Of a stretch of DNA of 21,958 nt, positions 13,925-21,130 are shown in pieces. Position 1 is the stretch's first letter, and every line of letters starts with the position of its first letter. Location: the NCBI GenBank assembly GCA_030624785.1, contig JAUXJK010000006.1:1-21958 (forward strand), written 5' to 3'. The stretch comes from Actinomycetes bacterium. GTDB taxonomy: Bacteria; Actinomycetota; Thermoleophilia; Gaiellales; Gaiellaceae. The position numbers and the translations under genes were made by a program. The notes below the pieces were generated by a model. It saw only the letters and a program-made list of their open reading frames with translations, made no database searches and was not told the origin of the DNA.

Positions 13925-14405
13925 CGAGCACCTGACCCGGCCTCGGCGGATCCCTCCACATGACCAACGCGTCTTCGCGGTTGTCCGTGTAGTAGCCGCG
14001 ACGGCGGCCACGCGGCGTAAAGCCGAGGCCATGGTAGAGGTAGATCGCACCGGCATTCGAGACCCGCACCTCGAGCGTGTATCCACGAAGCGGGTCTGCC
14101 TGCGTCCGAGCAAACAGCGCGTCGAGCAGCAACTCGGCAATGCCCTGCCTGCGATGTCCCCGATCGACCGCGACATTCATGATGTGCCAGGCGTCGACGT
14201 AACGAGACGTCACGAGGTATCCAACCAGCGTCGATGCGCATTCTCCGCGGAACGCACCGATGCAGATCGACGAGCGTTTGACGAGCTCAGATGCGAACAT
14301 CTTGCGCGACCACGGCGTCGGATAGCTATCGCGTTCGATACGTTCGATCTCGTCGAGCTGATCTACCCCGAGCTCGGCGACCGAGATGGCATCGGTGCTG
14401 GTCAT
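13917..14405 (-). CDS. rimI: Ribosomal protein S18-alanine N-acetyltransferase RimI (GNAT)
   Basis: A GNAT-family N-terminal acetyltransferase of 162 residues. Visible blocks are YPTPWSRKMFASEL near 28-41, LVGYLVTSRYVDAWHIMNVAV (strands 3-4), the acetyl-CoA loop RGHRRQGIAELLLDALF (RRxGxA) and TLEVRVSNAGAIYLYHGLGF. The ending RRGYYTDNREDALVMW is characteristic of RimI. It sits between tsaB and tsaD with 4-nt (ATGA) and 8-nt overlaps, the usual order in Gram-positive bacteria. The substrate is assigned from family and context only. Confidence 0.93.
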   Translation of the reverse strand: MTSTDAISVAELGVDQLDEIERIERDSYPTPWSRKMFASELVKRSSICIGAFRGECASTLVGYLVTSRYVDAWHIMNVAVDRGHRRQGIAELLLDALFARTQADPLRGYTLEVRVSNAGAIYLYHGLGFTPRGRRRGYYTDNREDALVMWRDPPRPGQVLDD

Positions 14406-15025
14406 GCCTGAGGAAACTCCTTGCGTGTCCGCTCGGCGTCGGGCACACGGAGGTAGATGGGCTCGATCGGCAACGAGTCCTCGTGAGATTCAGCCAACAC
14501 GACAAGACACGCTGGCCGGACGCGATGACGCGGGTCGGCGTCTCCAGGGATACACGCCCCCCGCGCTTCAAGTTCTTCTCGATAGGCGATCGCCCCGTCT
14601 CCGACGCAGAGCCTGCCCTCGACACTCACCTGCTCGGGCCGCGCACACACAAGCTCGCCGACGCGCGTGAACACCTCACCCCGGCGGGCGTCGATGAGCG
14701 GCACGGCCTCAGGCGAGCCCGCCGCGAGAGCGTCGAGTGTCGACACACCTGCAATCGGGATCTCGAGCGTCCTCGCAACGGCCCTGGCGCTCGCCAGGCC
14801 GATGCGAAGGCTCGTATAGCGACCCGGTCCGACACCAACGACGACTCCCTGCAGCTCGTCCTTCTCCAGCTTCGAGGCGCTGAGCAGCTCATCAATCGAG
14901 GCGAGGAGGGATGTCGGTGACGTCTCTAGCTCAGCGAGAGCCTCGCCACGTGCCGCATCGACGACGCCGATCGACGCGATATCGGTAGCCGTATCGAGAG
15001 CGAGAAGGTGTCGCGCTGGAGTCAC
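14402..15025 (-). CDS. tsaB: tRNA threonylcarbamoyladenosine biosynthesis protein TsaB
   Basis: TsaB is the ASKHA-fold partner that stabilises TsaD in the t6A-forming complex. The 207 residues begin LLALDTATDIASIGVVD and contain VVGVGPGRYTSLRIGLASARAVA, the family's most conserved block, near 66-88. The TsaD metal site is absent, as expected for TsaB. The start is GTG 15025, sharing one base with the tsaE stop (TAGTG). The end overlaps rimI by 4 nt. Confidence 0.94.
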   Translation of the reverse strand: MTPARHLLALDTATDIASIGVVDAARGEALAELETSPTSLLASIDELLSASKLEKDELQGVVVGVGPGRYTSLRIGLASARAVARTLEIPIAGVSTLDALAAGSPEAVPLIDARRGEVFTRVGELVCARPEQVSVEGRLCVGDGAIAYREELEARGACIPGDADPRHRVRPACLVVLAESHEDSLPIEPIYLRVPDAERTRKEFPQA

Positions 15026-15495
15026 TACGCCGCCGACGATGCGTCGCCCATCGCGGCCGCGAGAGAGCGTTCAAGCTGCTGATCGGCAGTCGTGATCTCG
15101 ATTTCGCGCCGCTCCGGATCGACGTGCCGCAGGTTCACCACGGCTCGGGGCGCAGGTAGGTACTCGGCACCCACGTCGGGCCACTCGACAAACGCAATTG
15201 AGTCGACGAACAGCGGCTCGATGTCGGCCCATTCACCGGGCGACATGCTCTCGAACCGATAGAGATCCAGGTGTGCCACGTCGGGGTCGGCGAGATAGCG
15301 ATGTCCAATCGTGAAGGTTGGGCTCGTGACGCGCCCTTCAACACCCAGTGCTTCGCACGCCCCCCGAATGAAAACCGTCTTTCCAGCACCCAGCTCGCCG
15401 CGAACCCCGATGACGTCGCCTACCCGGAGACACTCGGCCAACGCGACACCCAGCTGCGCCGTGCCGCCCGCAGAGCTTGTCGTAACTCGCAACAC
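15025..15495 (-). CDS. tsaE: tRNA threonylcarbamoyladenosine biosynthesis ATPase TsaE
   Basis: TsaE is the ATPase that resets the TsaB-TsaD complex during t6A formation. The 156 residues show the Walker A motif GELGAGKT near 33-40, SPTFTIGHRY near 58, HLDLYRF and FVEWPD, all family markers. The start is GTG 15495, with TACTCT exactly 6 nt upstream and no Shine-Dalgarno, suggesting a leaderless transcript that begins the tsaE-tsaB-rimI-tsaD unit. It lies 86 bp after the UDG stop with a GC hairpin in between. Confidence 0.95.
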   Translation of the reverse strand: MLRVTTSSAGGTAQLGVALAECLRVGDVIGVRGELGAGKTVFIRGACEALGVEGRVTSPTFTIGHRYLADPDVAHLDLYRFESMSPGEWADIEPLFVDSIAFVEWPDVGAEYLPAPRAVVNLRHVDPERREIEITTADQQLERSLAAAMGDASSAA

Positions 15496-15501
15496 GAACG
15501 C

Positions 15502-15507
15502 AGAGTA
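15502..15507 (-). promoter_or_regulatory. -10 hexamer TACTCT for leaderless tsaE
   Basis: On the - strand TACTCT is followed by exactly 6 nt (GCGTTC) and then the GTG start. This predicts transcription starting on the start codon. No Shine-Dalgarno lies nearby. Confidence 0.4.
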
Positions 15508-15551
15508 GATAACCCAGTCCCGGACCTAGTCGAAATCAACGCAGTGCAATC

Positions 15552-15567
15552 GCGGCGAGCGCGCCGC
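15552..15567 (-). terminator. GC-rich hairpin after the UDG gene
   Basis: GCGGCG (15552-15557) and CGCCGC (15562-15567) form a perfect 6-bp stem with a 4-nt loop, 14 bp past the UDG stop codon. No U tract follows. It may end the fmdB-UDG transcript before the tsaE promoter. Confidence 0.35.
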
Positions 15568-15581
15568 CGAGGTGTGCGCGA

Positions 15582-16340
15582 CTAGAAGAGGTCGAGCTGC
15601 TCGTCGGGGTCCACGGCGAGATCATGCGAGGGCACTCCGACGCCGGCAGGAATCGCTTCGCCGGCTTCCGGCTCACCGGCCGCTACCTCGATCGCTGGCC
15701 CGATCTTGTCGGTGCCCTCGGCGCCGAGGAGCCCCGGGATGCGAGCGAAGTCTGCCTCGAGTGTCTTCATCATCGCGGGCGTGTACAAGGCGGCGGCTGG
15801 ATGGAACAATGGATAAAGCGTCACGGTTCGGCCACCGAGAGTTGATTCGCGCGGTTCTCCGTGCACTTTCGTTATCCCGTCGGGTCGGCCCGAGAGCAGT
15901 TTCGTAGCGAAATTCCCGAGCGTCGCGATCAGGCGAGGCTCGATCAGCGCGACCTGCTTGAAAAGGTGTTGCTCGCACGCTTCGATCTCGACCTGTTGCG
16001 GATCGCGGTTTCCAGGCGGCCGGCATTTGAGAACGTTGGCGATGTACACATCGTCGCGCGTCAGCTCAATACCAGCGAGCAGCTCGTCGAGCAGCTTGCC
16101 CGCCTGACCCACGAACGGATATCCCTGTTTGTCTTCGTGGAAACCCGGTGCCTCACCGACGAACATCAGCTTGGCGTTTGGATCGCCTGTTCCGAATACG
16201 ACCTGAGTACGACCCTCGGCAAGAGCGCACAGCGTGCAGCTCGAGGTCGCATCGGCGAGCGCTGCTAGCCCACTGGCCCGCTCTGCAGCGGTCTCAGCCG
16301 CAGCCACAGCCTCCGCCACAGCACCCGCCGCCACCTCCAC
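15582..16340 (-). CDS. Family 4 uracil-DNA glycosylase (Fe-S) with C-terminal clamp-binding motif
   Basis: It removes uracil from DNA to start base-excision repair. The four [4Fe-4S] cysteines are visible: C35-x2-C38 (SSCTLCALAEGRTQVVFG), C106 (NVLKCRPPGNRDP) and C122 (EACEQHL). The catalytic motif GEAPGFHEDKQGYPFVGQAGK starts near 62, and the HPAAAL motif is near 180. The last five residues are QLDLF, matching the bacterial beta-clamp-binding consensus QL[SD]LF. Before that is an acidic/Ala/Gly linker. The start is uncertain: GTG 16340 overlaps fmdB by 47 nt, while GTGs at 16319 and 16307 give shorter overlaps and lose only an Ala-rich stretch. The gene follows fmdB directly. Confidence 0.92.
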   Translation of the reverse strand: MEVAAGAVAEAVAAAETAAERASGLAALADATSSCTLCALAEGRTQVVFGTGDPNAKLMFVGEAPGFHEDKQGYPFVGQAGKLLDELLAGIELTRDDVYIANVLKCRPPGNRDPQQVEIEACEQHLFKQVALIEPRLIATLGNFATKLLSGRPDGITKVHGEPRESTLGGRTVTLYPLFHPAAALYTPAMMKTLEADFARIPGLLGAEGTDKIGPAIEVAAGEPEAGEAIPAGVGVPSHDLAVDPDEQLDLF

Positions 16341-16515
16341 CGCCGCTGAACACGGGACCGGCGTCCGCTACACCGCCGTGGGCGGCGAATACCGACAACT
16401 GCCGTGCCACCCTGCTCGCGCCACAGTCGGGGCAGGGCGGATCAGTAGCGTCCATCGAGACGAGCTCTTCAAACCGAGACTCGCAGGTCATACACACAAA
16501 TTCGTAGATCGGCAT
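16294..16515 (-). CDS. FmdB-family zinc ribbon protein
   Basis: The product is a 73-residue regulatory-type zinc ribbon. MPIYEFVCMTCESRFEELVS at the start and PCPDCGASRVARQLSVFA give the CxxC...CxxC zinc site (C8, C11, C28, C31). The tail is almost pure Gly/Cys (GGGCCGGGCGC type), common in this family and perhaps a second metal site. Its exact role is not known. A TAAACT hexamer lies 6 nt before the ATG and there is no Shine-Dalgarno. Its end overlaps the UDG start, so the two are likely co-expressed. Confidence 0.9.
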   Translation of the reverse strand: MPIYEFVCMTCESRFEELVSMDATDPPCPDCGASRVARQLSVFAAHGGVADAGPVFSGGGGGGGCCGGGCGCG

Positions 16516-16521
16516 GGCGTC

Positions 16522-16527
16522 AGTTTA
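16522..16527 (-). promoter_or_regulatory. -10 hexamer TAAACT for leaderless fmdB
   Basis: On the - strand TAAACT is followed by exactly 6 nt (GACGCC) and then the ATG at 16515, placing the transcription start on the start codon. It is the best-matching of the three 6-nt cases in the window. Confidence 0.45.
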
Positions 16528-16559
16528 CGCACTTGCGCGGACGCGCGCTCCTGGACAAC

Positions 16560-16565
16560 TACACT
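16560..16565 (+). promoter_or_regulatory. Possible -10 for the pantothenate operon
   Basis: TACACT (TAnnnT) lies 33 nt before the ATG at 16599, with TTGCGC at 16533-16538 as a possible but widely spaced (21 nt) -35. Unlike the divergent fmdB, this gene has a normal leader with AAGGAA 8 nt before the start. Confidence 0.3.
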
Positions 16566-16598
16566 GCGACTTGCCCGGTATCCGAAGGAACTGGAGCG

Positions 16599-17288
16599 AT
16601 GTACAAAAGCATTGTCGTGGTTGGTGCGGGACGCGCCGGAACGCCTATCGCCGCTCGCCTTGGCGAGCGATTCTCGGTGCGCGTGTGCACGCGCAAGATT
16701 GAGTGTGACAACGCCGACCTGGTCGTCGTCTGCACTCCGGATAGTGCGATCAGCACCGTGGCAGCATCGATTGCCGTGGGCCCCTGGATCTGCCATGTGA
16801 GTGGCGCTACTCGTCTCGACGCCCTGGCGCCCCACACCAAGCGCCTGGCCGTGCACCCCCTCCAGACGCTGAAGGCAAGCGGCGGCCCCGAGCAGCTCGA
16901 CGGAGCCTTCGCAGCCGTGACCGCCGAGTCAGATCACTCACGTGCACTTGGCTTCCAGCTCGCCCGCGACCTGGGCCTCGTCCCCTTCGAGCTGGCGGAC
17001 GCCGATCGACCGCTCTACCACGCCGGTGCAACAGTTGCGGCGTCATTTCTCGTGACACTTCACCGACTCGCTGTTGACCTGCTCGAAACGGCCGACGCTC
17101 CGCCGGCAGCTCTGGTCCCGCTCATGCAGCGCGTGATCGAGAACGACTTCGCGCCAACTGGGCCTCAGGTACGAGGAGATCGAGTCACAGTGGAGCGTCA
17201 CATCGGTGCGATCGCTGAGCGACGACCAGAGCTCGTAGCCATGTACCGCACGCTCAGCGACGCAACAGAATCGATGCTCGCGCAGTGA
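16599..17288 (+). CDS. Rossmann-fold DUF2520 oxidoreductase-like protein of the pantothenate operon
   Basis: The 229 residues begin YKSIVVVGAGRAGTPIAARL, an NAD(P)-binding GxGxxG. The rest of a small Rossmann domain follows (ADLVVVCTPDSAI, VSGATRLDAL, HPLQTLK). The C-terminal helical DUF2520 domain has YHAGATVAASFLVTLHRLAVDLL. This architecture resembles ketopantoate/6-phosphogluconate-type reductases. The ATG at 16599 has AAGGAA 8 nt upstream; the longer upstream frame lacks a ribosome site. The stop overlaps the panC start (GTGA). In Mycobacterium tuberculosis a homologous gene (Rv3603c) likewise precedes panC, from memory. The window has no panE, so a ketopantoate reductase role is tempting but unproven. 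Confidence 0.88.
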   Translation: MYKSIVVVGAGRAGTPIAARLGERFSVRVCTRKIECDNADLVVVCTPDSAISTVAASIAVGPWICHVSGATRLDALAPHTKRLAVHPLQTLKASGGPEQLDGAFAAVTAESDHSRALGFQLARDLGLVPFELADADRPLYHAGATVAASFLVTLHRLAVDLLETADAPPAALVPLMQRVIENDFAPTGPQVRGDRVTVERHIGAIAERRPELVAMYRTLSDATESMLAQ

Positions 17289-18094
17289 AGATCGTGTCCT
17301 CAACCATCGAGCTGAACGCCGCTCTCGAACGCCCGACGTTGGCCGACCTCACCGGGCTCGTCCCAACAATGGGATCGTTGCATGAAGGTCATCTGTCACT
17401 CATCCGATTGGCTCGCTCGGAATGCTCGCGCGTTGTTGTCAGCATCTTCGTGAATCCCACCCAGTTCTCTGAAACACGAGACCTCGATGCCTACCCTCGC
17501 CAGCTCGAACGCGACGCCGAGCTCGCTGCGGACGCCGGCGCAGGTGTCGTTTTCGCGCCAAACGCAGAGGACATGTACCCGGACGGATTCGAAACATGGG
17601 TCGAGCCAAGCGAAACGGCCAAGGGACTCGAAGGAAAGATGCGCCCTGGACACTTTCGTGGCGTCGCCACGGTCTGCCTGAAACTCTTCAACCTCGTCGC
17701 GCCACATCGCGCGTACTTCGGGTGGAAAGACGCCCAGCAGACGGCGGTCGTCGGACGCATGATCAGTGATCTCAATGTGCAGGTGACGTTGCGTCTAGGC
17801 GAGACCGTCAGAGAACCGGACGGGCTCGCACTGAGCTCACGCAACGCACGGCTCTCAGCAGACGAACGTGACCGGGCGAAGGTGCTTCCTCAGGCGTTGC
17901 GCGCGGGCCTGGCCGCACATGCTGCGCATCAGAATGCGAAAGAGGCGGCCCTGGCAGTACTCGCGGACGATCCGCAGCTCGAGGTCGAGTACGTCGAAGA
18001 GATGACCGCGCACGGTCATCGGCTGCTCTGCGCAGCGCTACACATTGGCACAACCCGTCTAATCGACAACATGAGGCTGGAGGAATCGACATGA
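17285..18094 (+). CDS. panC: Pantothenate synthetase
   Basis: It joins pantoate and beta-alanine using ATP, the last step of vitamin B5 synthesis, in the cytoplasm. The 269 residues include the nucleotide-binding LVPTMGSLHEGHLSLI near 26-41, NPTQF, the pantoate-binding RPGHFRGVATVCLKLFNLV, FGWKDAQQTAVV and the KMSKS-like LALSSRNARLS, all canonical. The start is GTG 17285, overlapping the DUF2520 stop by 4 nt. The stop overlaps the panB start by 4 nt (ATGA). Confidence 0.97.
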   Translation: MKIVSSTIELNAALERPTLADLTGLVPTMGSLHEGHLSLIRLARSECSRVVVSIFVNPTQFSETRDLDAYPRQLERDAELAADAGAGVVFAPNAEDMYPDGFETWVEPSETAKGLEGKMRPGHFRGVATVCLKLFNLVAPHRAYFGWKDAQQTAVVGRMISDLNVQVTLRLGETVREPDGLALSSRNARLSADERDRAKVLPQALRAGLAAHAAHQNAKEAALAVLADDPQLEVEYVEEMTAHGHRLLCAALHIGTTRLIDNMRLEEST

Positions 18095-18981
18095 GCACGA
18101 CTCCCGACACCAAGCATCCCCAAGGGGCTTCGAAGGTCGGGCTCCGAGAGCTTGTTCGAATGAAGTCTGAGGGCGAGAAGATCGTGATGATCACGGCCTA
18201 CGACTATCCGAGTGGCCGCCATGCCGATGCGGCCGGAGTCGATGTCGTGCTTATTGGCGACTCAGCAGCGATGACCGTGTTGGGACACGACTCGACGGTG
18301 CCGATCACGCTCGACGAGATCGTGATGCTTGCGAAAGCGACCGTCCGGGGCGCGAAACGACCGCTCGTTATTGCCGACCTGCCGTTCGGCTCTTACCAGG
18401 TGTCCGATGAGGAGGCCACGCGCAGCGCGATTCGAATGGCGAAAGACGCAGGCGTCGACATGGTCAAGATCGAGGGAGCCGGGCAAACGGTGTCGCGCGT
18501 GCGTGCGATCGTTGGCGCAGGGGTTGCGGTATGCGCGCACCTGGGCCTAACGCCCCAATCGGCAACGCTGCTCGGCGGCTATCGCGCCCAGGCCCGCTCC
18601 GCGGAGGAGGCGCTCCAGGCCGTGCGAGATGCGCTCGAGCTGGAAGCGGCCGGCGCAGCGATGATTGTGTTGGAAGCCGTGCCTCCAATCGTTGCTGAGC
18701 GAATCACGCAGGCCGTGTCGATCCCCACAATCGGAATCGGCGCGGGCGCGAAGTGCGATGGCCAGGTTCTCGTGTACCACGACGCTGTTGGAATCAGCAC
18801 CGGCCCACGGCCGCGATTCGTGCGTCAGTACGCCACGGCGGGCGAGGACATCACGCAAGCGCTTGCCGCCTACACCGCCGAGGTCAAGAGCGGCGCCTAT
18901 CCTCAGCCGGAGCACGAGTACACGATGCCGGCTGACGAACTAGGACGCTTCGAAGCCACGCAGCATCTTTCGGCGACCTAG
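18091..18981 (+). CDS. panB: 3-methyl-2-oxobutanoate hydroxymethyltransferase
   Basis: It makes ketopantoate from 2-oxoisovalerate and 5,10-methylenetetrahydrofolate, the first committed step to pantothenate. The 296 residues show MITAYDYPSGRHADAAGVD, LIGDSAAMTVLGHDST (Mg-binding Asp), FGSYQVSDEEA, VKIEGAG, CAHLGLTPQS (metal and substrate site), VLEAVP (catalytic Glu) and TIGIGAGAKCDGQVLVYHD. The start overlaps panC. A 20-bp gap separates it from the next oxidoreductase gene, so read-through is likely. Confidence 0.97.
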   Translation: MSTTPDTKHPQGASKVGLRELVRMKSEGEKIVMITAYDYPSGRHADAAGVDVVLIGDSAAMTVLGHDSTVPITLDEIVMLAKATVRGAKRPLVIADLPFGSYQVSDEEATRSAIRMAKDAGVDMVKIEGAGQTVSRVRAIVGAGVAVCAHLGLTPQSATLLGGYRAQARSAEEALQAVRDALELEAAGAAMIVLEAVPPIVAERITQAVSIPTIGIGAGAKCDGQVLVYHDAVGISTGPRPRFVRQYATAGEDITQALAAYTAEVKSGAYPQPEHEYTMPADELGRFEATQHLSAT

Positions 18982-19001
18982 CGCATCTCAGGTAAGAAGC
19001 G

Positions 19002-20405
19002 ATGGCGCACGACTACGACCTTGCAATCATCGGCATGGGCTCGGGCGGCCTCACGGCGGCCAAGTTCGCCGCGAGCCTCAATCTCCGTGTCGCGGCGATC
19101 GAGCGCGACCGAGTCGGGGGCGACTGCCTGTGGACGGGCTGCGTGCCGAGCAAGGCCCTGCTCGCGTCAGCGAAGGTTGCGCAAAGGATGCGCACCGCGG
19201 ACGCCTACGGGCTCACAGCGGTCGACCCAGAGATCGACCGCAACGCCGTCTGGGAGCGCATTCGACGGATTCAACACGAGATCGCCGCAGCCGAGGACAA
19301 CGCCGAGCACTACGAGCAGCTTGGCGTCGAGGTCGTGCTTGGCGAGGCGCAGCTCGCCGGGCCCCACTCCGTTCGCGTCGGTTCGCGCACCCTCGACACG
19401 AAGTTCGTGCTGCTCTGCAGCGGGAGCCGACCAGCGGTGCCCCCGATCGAGGGCCTTGAAGCGACGGGCTATCTGACCAGTGAGAACATCTTCGAACTCG
19501 AAGAGGTACCGAGCAGCTTCGTGGTCGTGGGCGGCGGGCCGATCGCCGTCGAGATCGCACAGGGCCTGAATCGCCTCGGCGCAGACGTTCAGGTACTCGA
19601 GGCGCTCCCTCGGATCCTCGCCCGAGAGGAGCCCGAGCTGTCGGACATGCTGACCGGAGTCCTCGAGCGCGAAGGCGTGCGCATCGCCGTCGGAGCGCGC
19701 GCTGAACGCATCTCGAGTGAGAGCTCGAGCAAAGTGGTGACGGGAACTGCGGACGGCTCAGCGACTGAGTGGCGCGCTGAAGAGCTGATCATCGCAACAG
19801 GGCGCACGCCCAACGTCAACATCACCGAACTCGACGAGCTCGGCATCGTCCATGACAGAGGACGGATCACCACCGACGATCGACGTCGCACCAGCATTCG
19901 ATCGATCTACGCGACCGGCGATGTCGCGGGAAACCTCCAGTTCACGCATTGGGCCGGATATGAAAGTGCGCTCGCGGTGCGCGACATGTTCTTCCCAGGC
20001 AAGGCGAAGTACACAAATGTCGTTCCGTGGTGCACGTTTACTGACCCGGAGCTTGCACGTGTCGGTCTGACCGGGGAGCAGGCGGTCGAGCAGCACGGCC
20101 GCGACAAGGTGAGGATCGACCGCGTTGGGCTCGACGAATCCGACCGCGCTCGCGCGGACGGCTCGACGACCGGCGCAATCATCTGCGTCTCGGCCAATGA
20201 CAAGCTCGTCGGCGCACACGTGCTCGCCGCCTCGGGCGGTGACGTAATCCAGGAGCTCAGCCAGGCAGTGCACGAAGGCCGCAGCCTCGGAAAGCTCGCC
20301 GAGTACGTTCACGCCTACCCGACGATTGCAACCTCCATCAACCTGCTTGCCGCCGAGCGGCGCTATGAGGAAGCAAGACGTTGGGCATGGCTCATTCGAC
20401 GCTGA
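19002..20405 (+). CDS. FAD-dependent disulfide oxidoreductase, mercuric reductase/lipoamide dehydrogenase-like
   Basis: The product is a flavoprotein disulfide reductase of 467 residues. FAD binding starts at IIGMGSGGLTAAKFA; the redox disulfide Cys42-x4-Cys47 is in GGDCLWTGCVPSKAL. The NAD(P) site is VVVGGGPIAVEIAQGL near 175-190 and the second FAD motif is SIYATGDVAG near 304-313. The C-terminal interface has VHAYPTIATSINL in place of the HPTxxE seen in lipoamide dehydrogenase, so the usual His-Glu base pair is missing. This points away from lipoamide dehydrogenase toward the mercuric-reductase-like group whose substrate is mostly unknown. No N-terminal HMA domain or C-terminal Cys pair of MerA is present. 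The start codon is preceded by a weak purine-rich GGTAAGAAG. Confidence 0.88.
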   Translation: MAHDYDLAIIGMGSGGLTAAKFAASLNLRVAAIERDRVGGDCLWTGCVPSKALLASAKVAQRMRTADAYGLTAVDPEIDRNAVWERIRRIQHEIAAAEDNAEHYEQLGVEVVLGEAQLAGPHSVRVGSRTLDTKFVLLCSGSRPAVPPIEGLEATGYLTSENIFELEEVPSSFVVVGGGPIAVEIAQGLNRLGADVQVLEALPRILAREEPELSDMLTGVLEREGVRIAVGARAERISSESSSKVVTGTADGSATEWRAEELIIATGRTPNVNITELDELGIVHDRGRITTDDRRRTSIRSIYATGDVAGNLQFTHWAGYESALAVRDMFFPGKAKYTNVVPWCTFTDPELARVGLTGEQAVEQHGRDKVRIDRVGLDESDRARADGSTTGAIICVSANDKLVGAHVLAASGGDVIQELSQAVHEGRSLGKLAEYVHAYPTIATSINLLAAERRYEEARRWAWLIRR

Positions 20406-20411
20406 GCGAGC

Positions 20412-20431
20412 CCGGTAGATCGCGCTACCGG
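20412..20431 (+). terminator. Hairpin after the oxidoreductase gene
   Basis: CCGGTAG (20412-20418) and CTACCGG (20425-20431) form a perfect 7-bp stem with a 6-nt loop, 6 bp past the stop codon. There is no T tract. Position and stability suggest termination of the panB/oxidoreductase transcript. Confidence 0.45.
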
Positions 20432-20500
20432 CCTTCGAGAGCCGTCGGCGCATCCGGTGTCCTCTAGGCTTCCCCAGCCCACTTGCAGACTGGAGGAGCG

Positions 20501-21118
20501 ATGAACCTCGGAGAGCGCCCAGCCCTGATCGTGATCGATATGCAGAACGGTTTCTGCAGTCCAGACGGATTCATGGCCAAGATCGGGCTCGCATACGAGC
20601 CGAGCGCCGAGGTGATCGGACCGATCAGCCGTCTCCTCGCAGCCGCTCGCAAGCACGAGATTCCGGTCTACTACACCCGCTACTCCCTCAATGAGGACTA
20701 CTCCGACGGTGGCCTCCTCATGGAGGTGTTCCCTCAGATCAATGGGACCGGCGGTCTGGTGCGCGATAGCTGGGACGCCGCTGTCGTTGACGAGCTCGCT
20801 CCCGCTGAGGGAGAAACCGTCCTTGACAAGACTCGCTACTCAGCGTTCTATGGCACCGATCTTGAGGAGCAGCTACGCGCCGAGGGTGTCGACTCGTTGA
20901 TCGTCTGTGGCGTGACCACGAACATCTGCGTCGAGAGCACGGTTCGCGATGCCTTCTTCCGCGACATTCGCCCAATCGTTCCAGAAGACGCGACGGCCGC
21001 AGTTACGCCTGAGCTGCACGAGGGTGCGCTCGAAGACTTCCGATACGGCTTCGGCCAGGTTACGACGATCGCGGAGATCGAGACTGCGCTCGAGGGGCAG
21101 ACCGCGAACAGCGCCTAG
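20501..21118 (+). CDS. Isochorismatase-family cysteine hydrolase
   Basis: The 205-residue amidase/hydrolase is of the nicotinamidase-RutB-isochorismatase group. The catalytic triad is visible: Asp13 in LIVIDMQNGF, Lys110 in VLDKTRYSAFYGTDLE, Cys143 in CGVTTNICVESTVRDA, with the cis-peptide Val-Thr before it. The KTRYSAFYGTDL sequence recalls RutB-like ureidoacrylate or N-carbamoyl amidases more than nicotinamidase, but the substrate cannot be set from sequence. The start at ATG 20501 is chosen for its strong GGAGGAG (20492-20498), which rules out the upstream ATG at 20483. Confidence 0.9.
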   Translation: MNLGERPALIVIDMQNGFCSPDGFMAKIGLAYEPSAEVIGPISRLLAAARKHEIPVYYTRYSLNEDYSDGGLLMEVFPQINGTGGLVRDSWDAAVVDELAPAEGETVLDKTRYSAFYGTDLEEQLRAEGVDSLIVCGVTTNICVESTVRDAFFRDIRPIVPEDATAAVTPELHEGALEDFRYGFGQVTTIAEIETALEGQTANSA

Positions 21119-21130
21119 AGCGGGAACGGC

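Noticed and set aside
12947..14176. Longer tsaD frame starting at 14176
   Set aside because: The extra 84 residues lie inside rimI and are Arg/Ser-rich. The TsaD family begins at MTELILGLETSCDE (ATG 13924).
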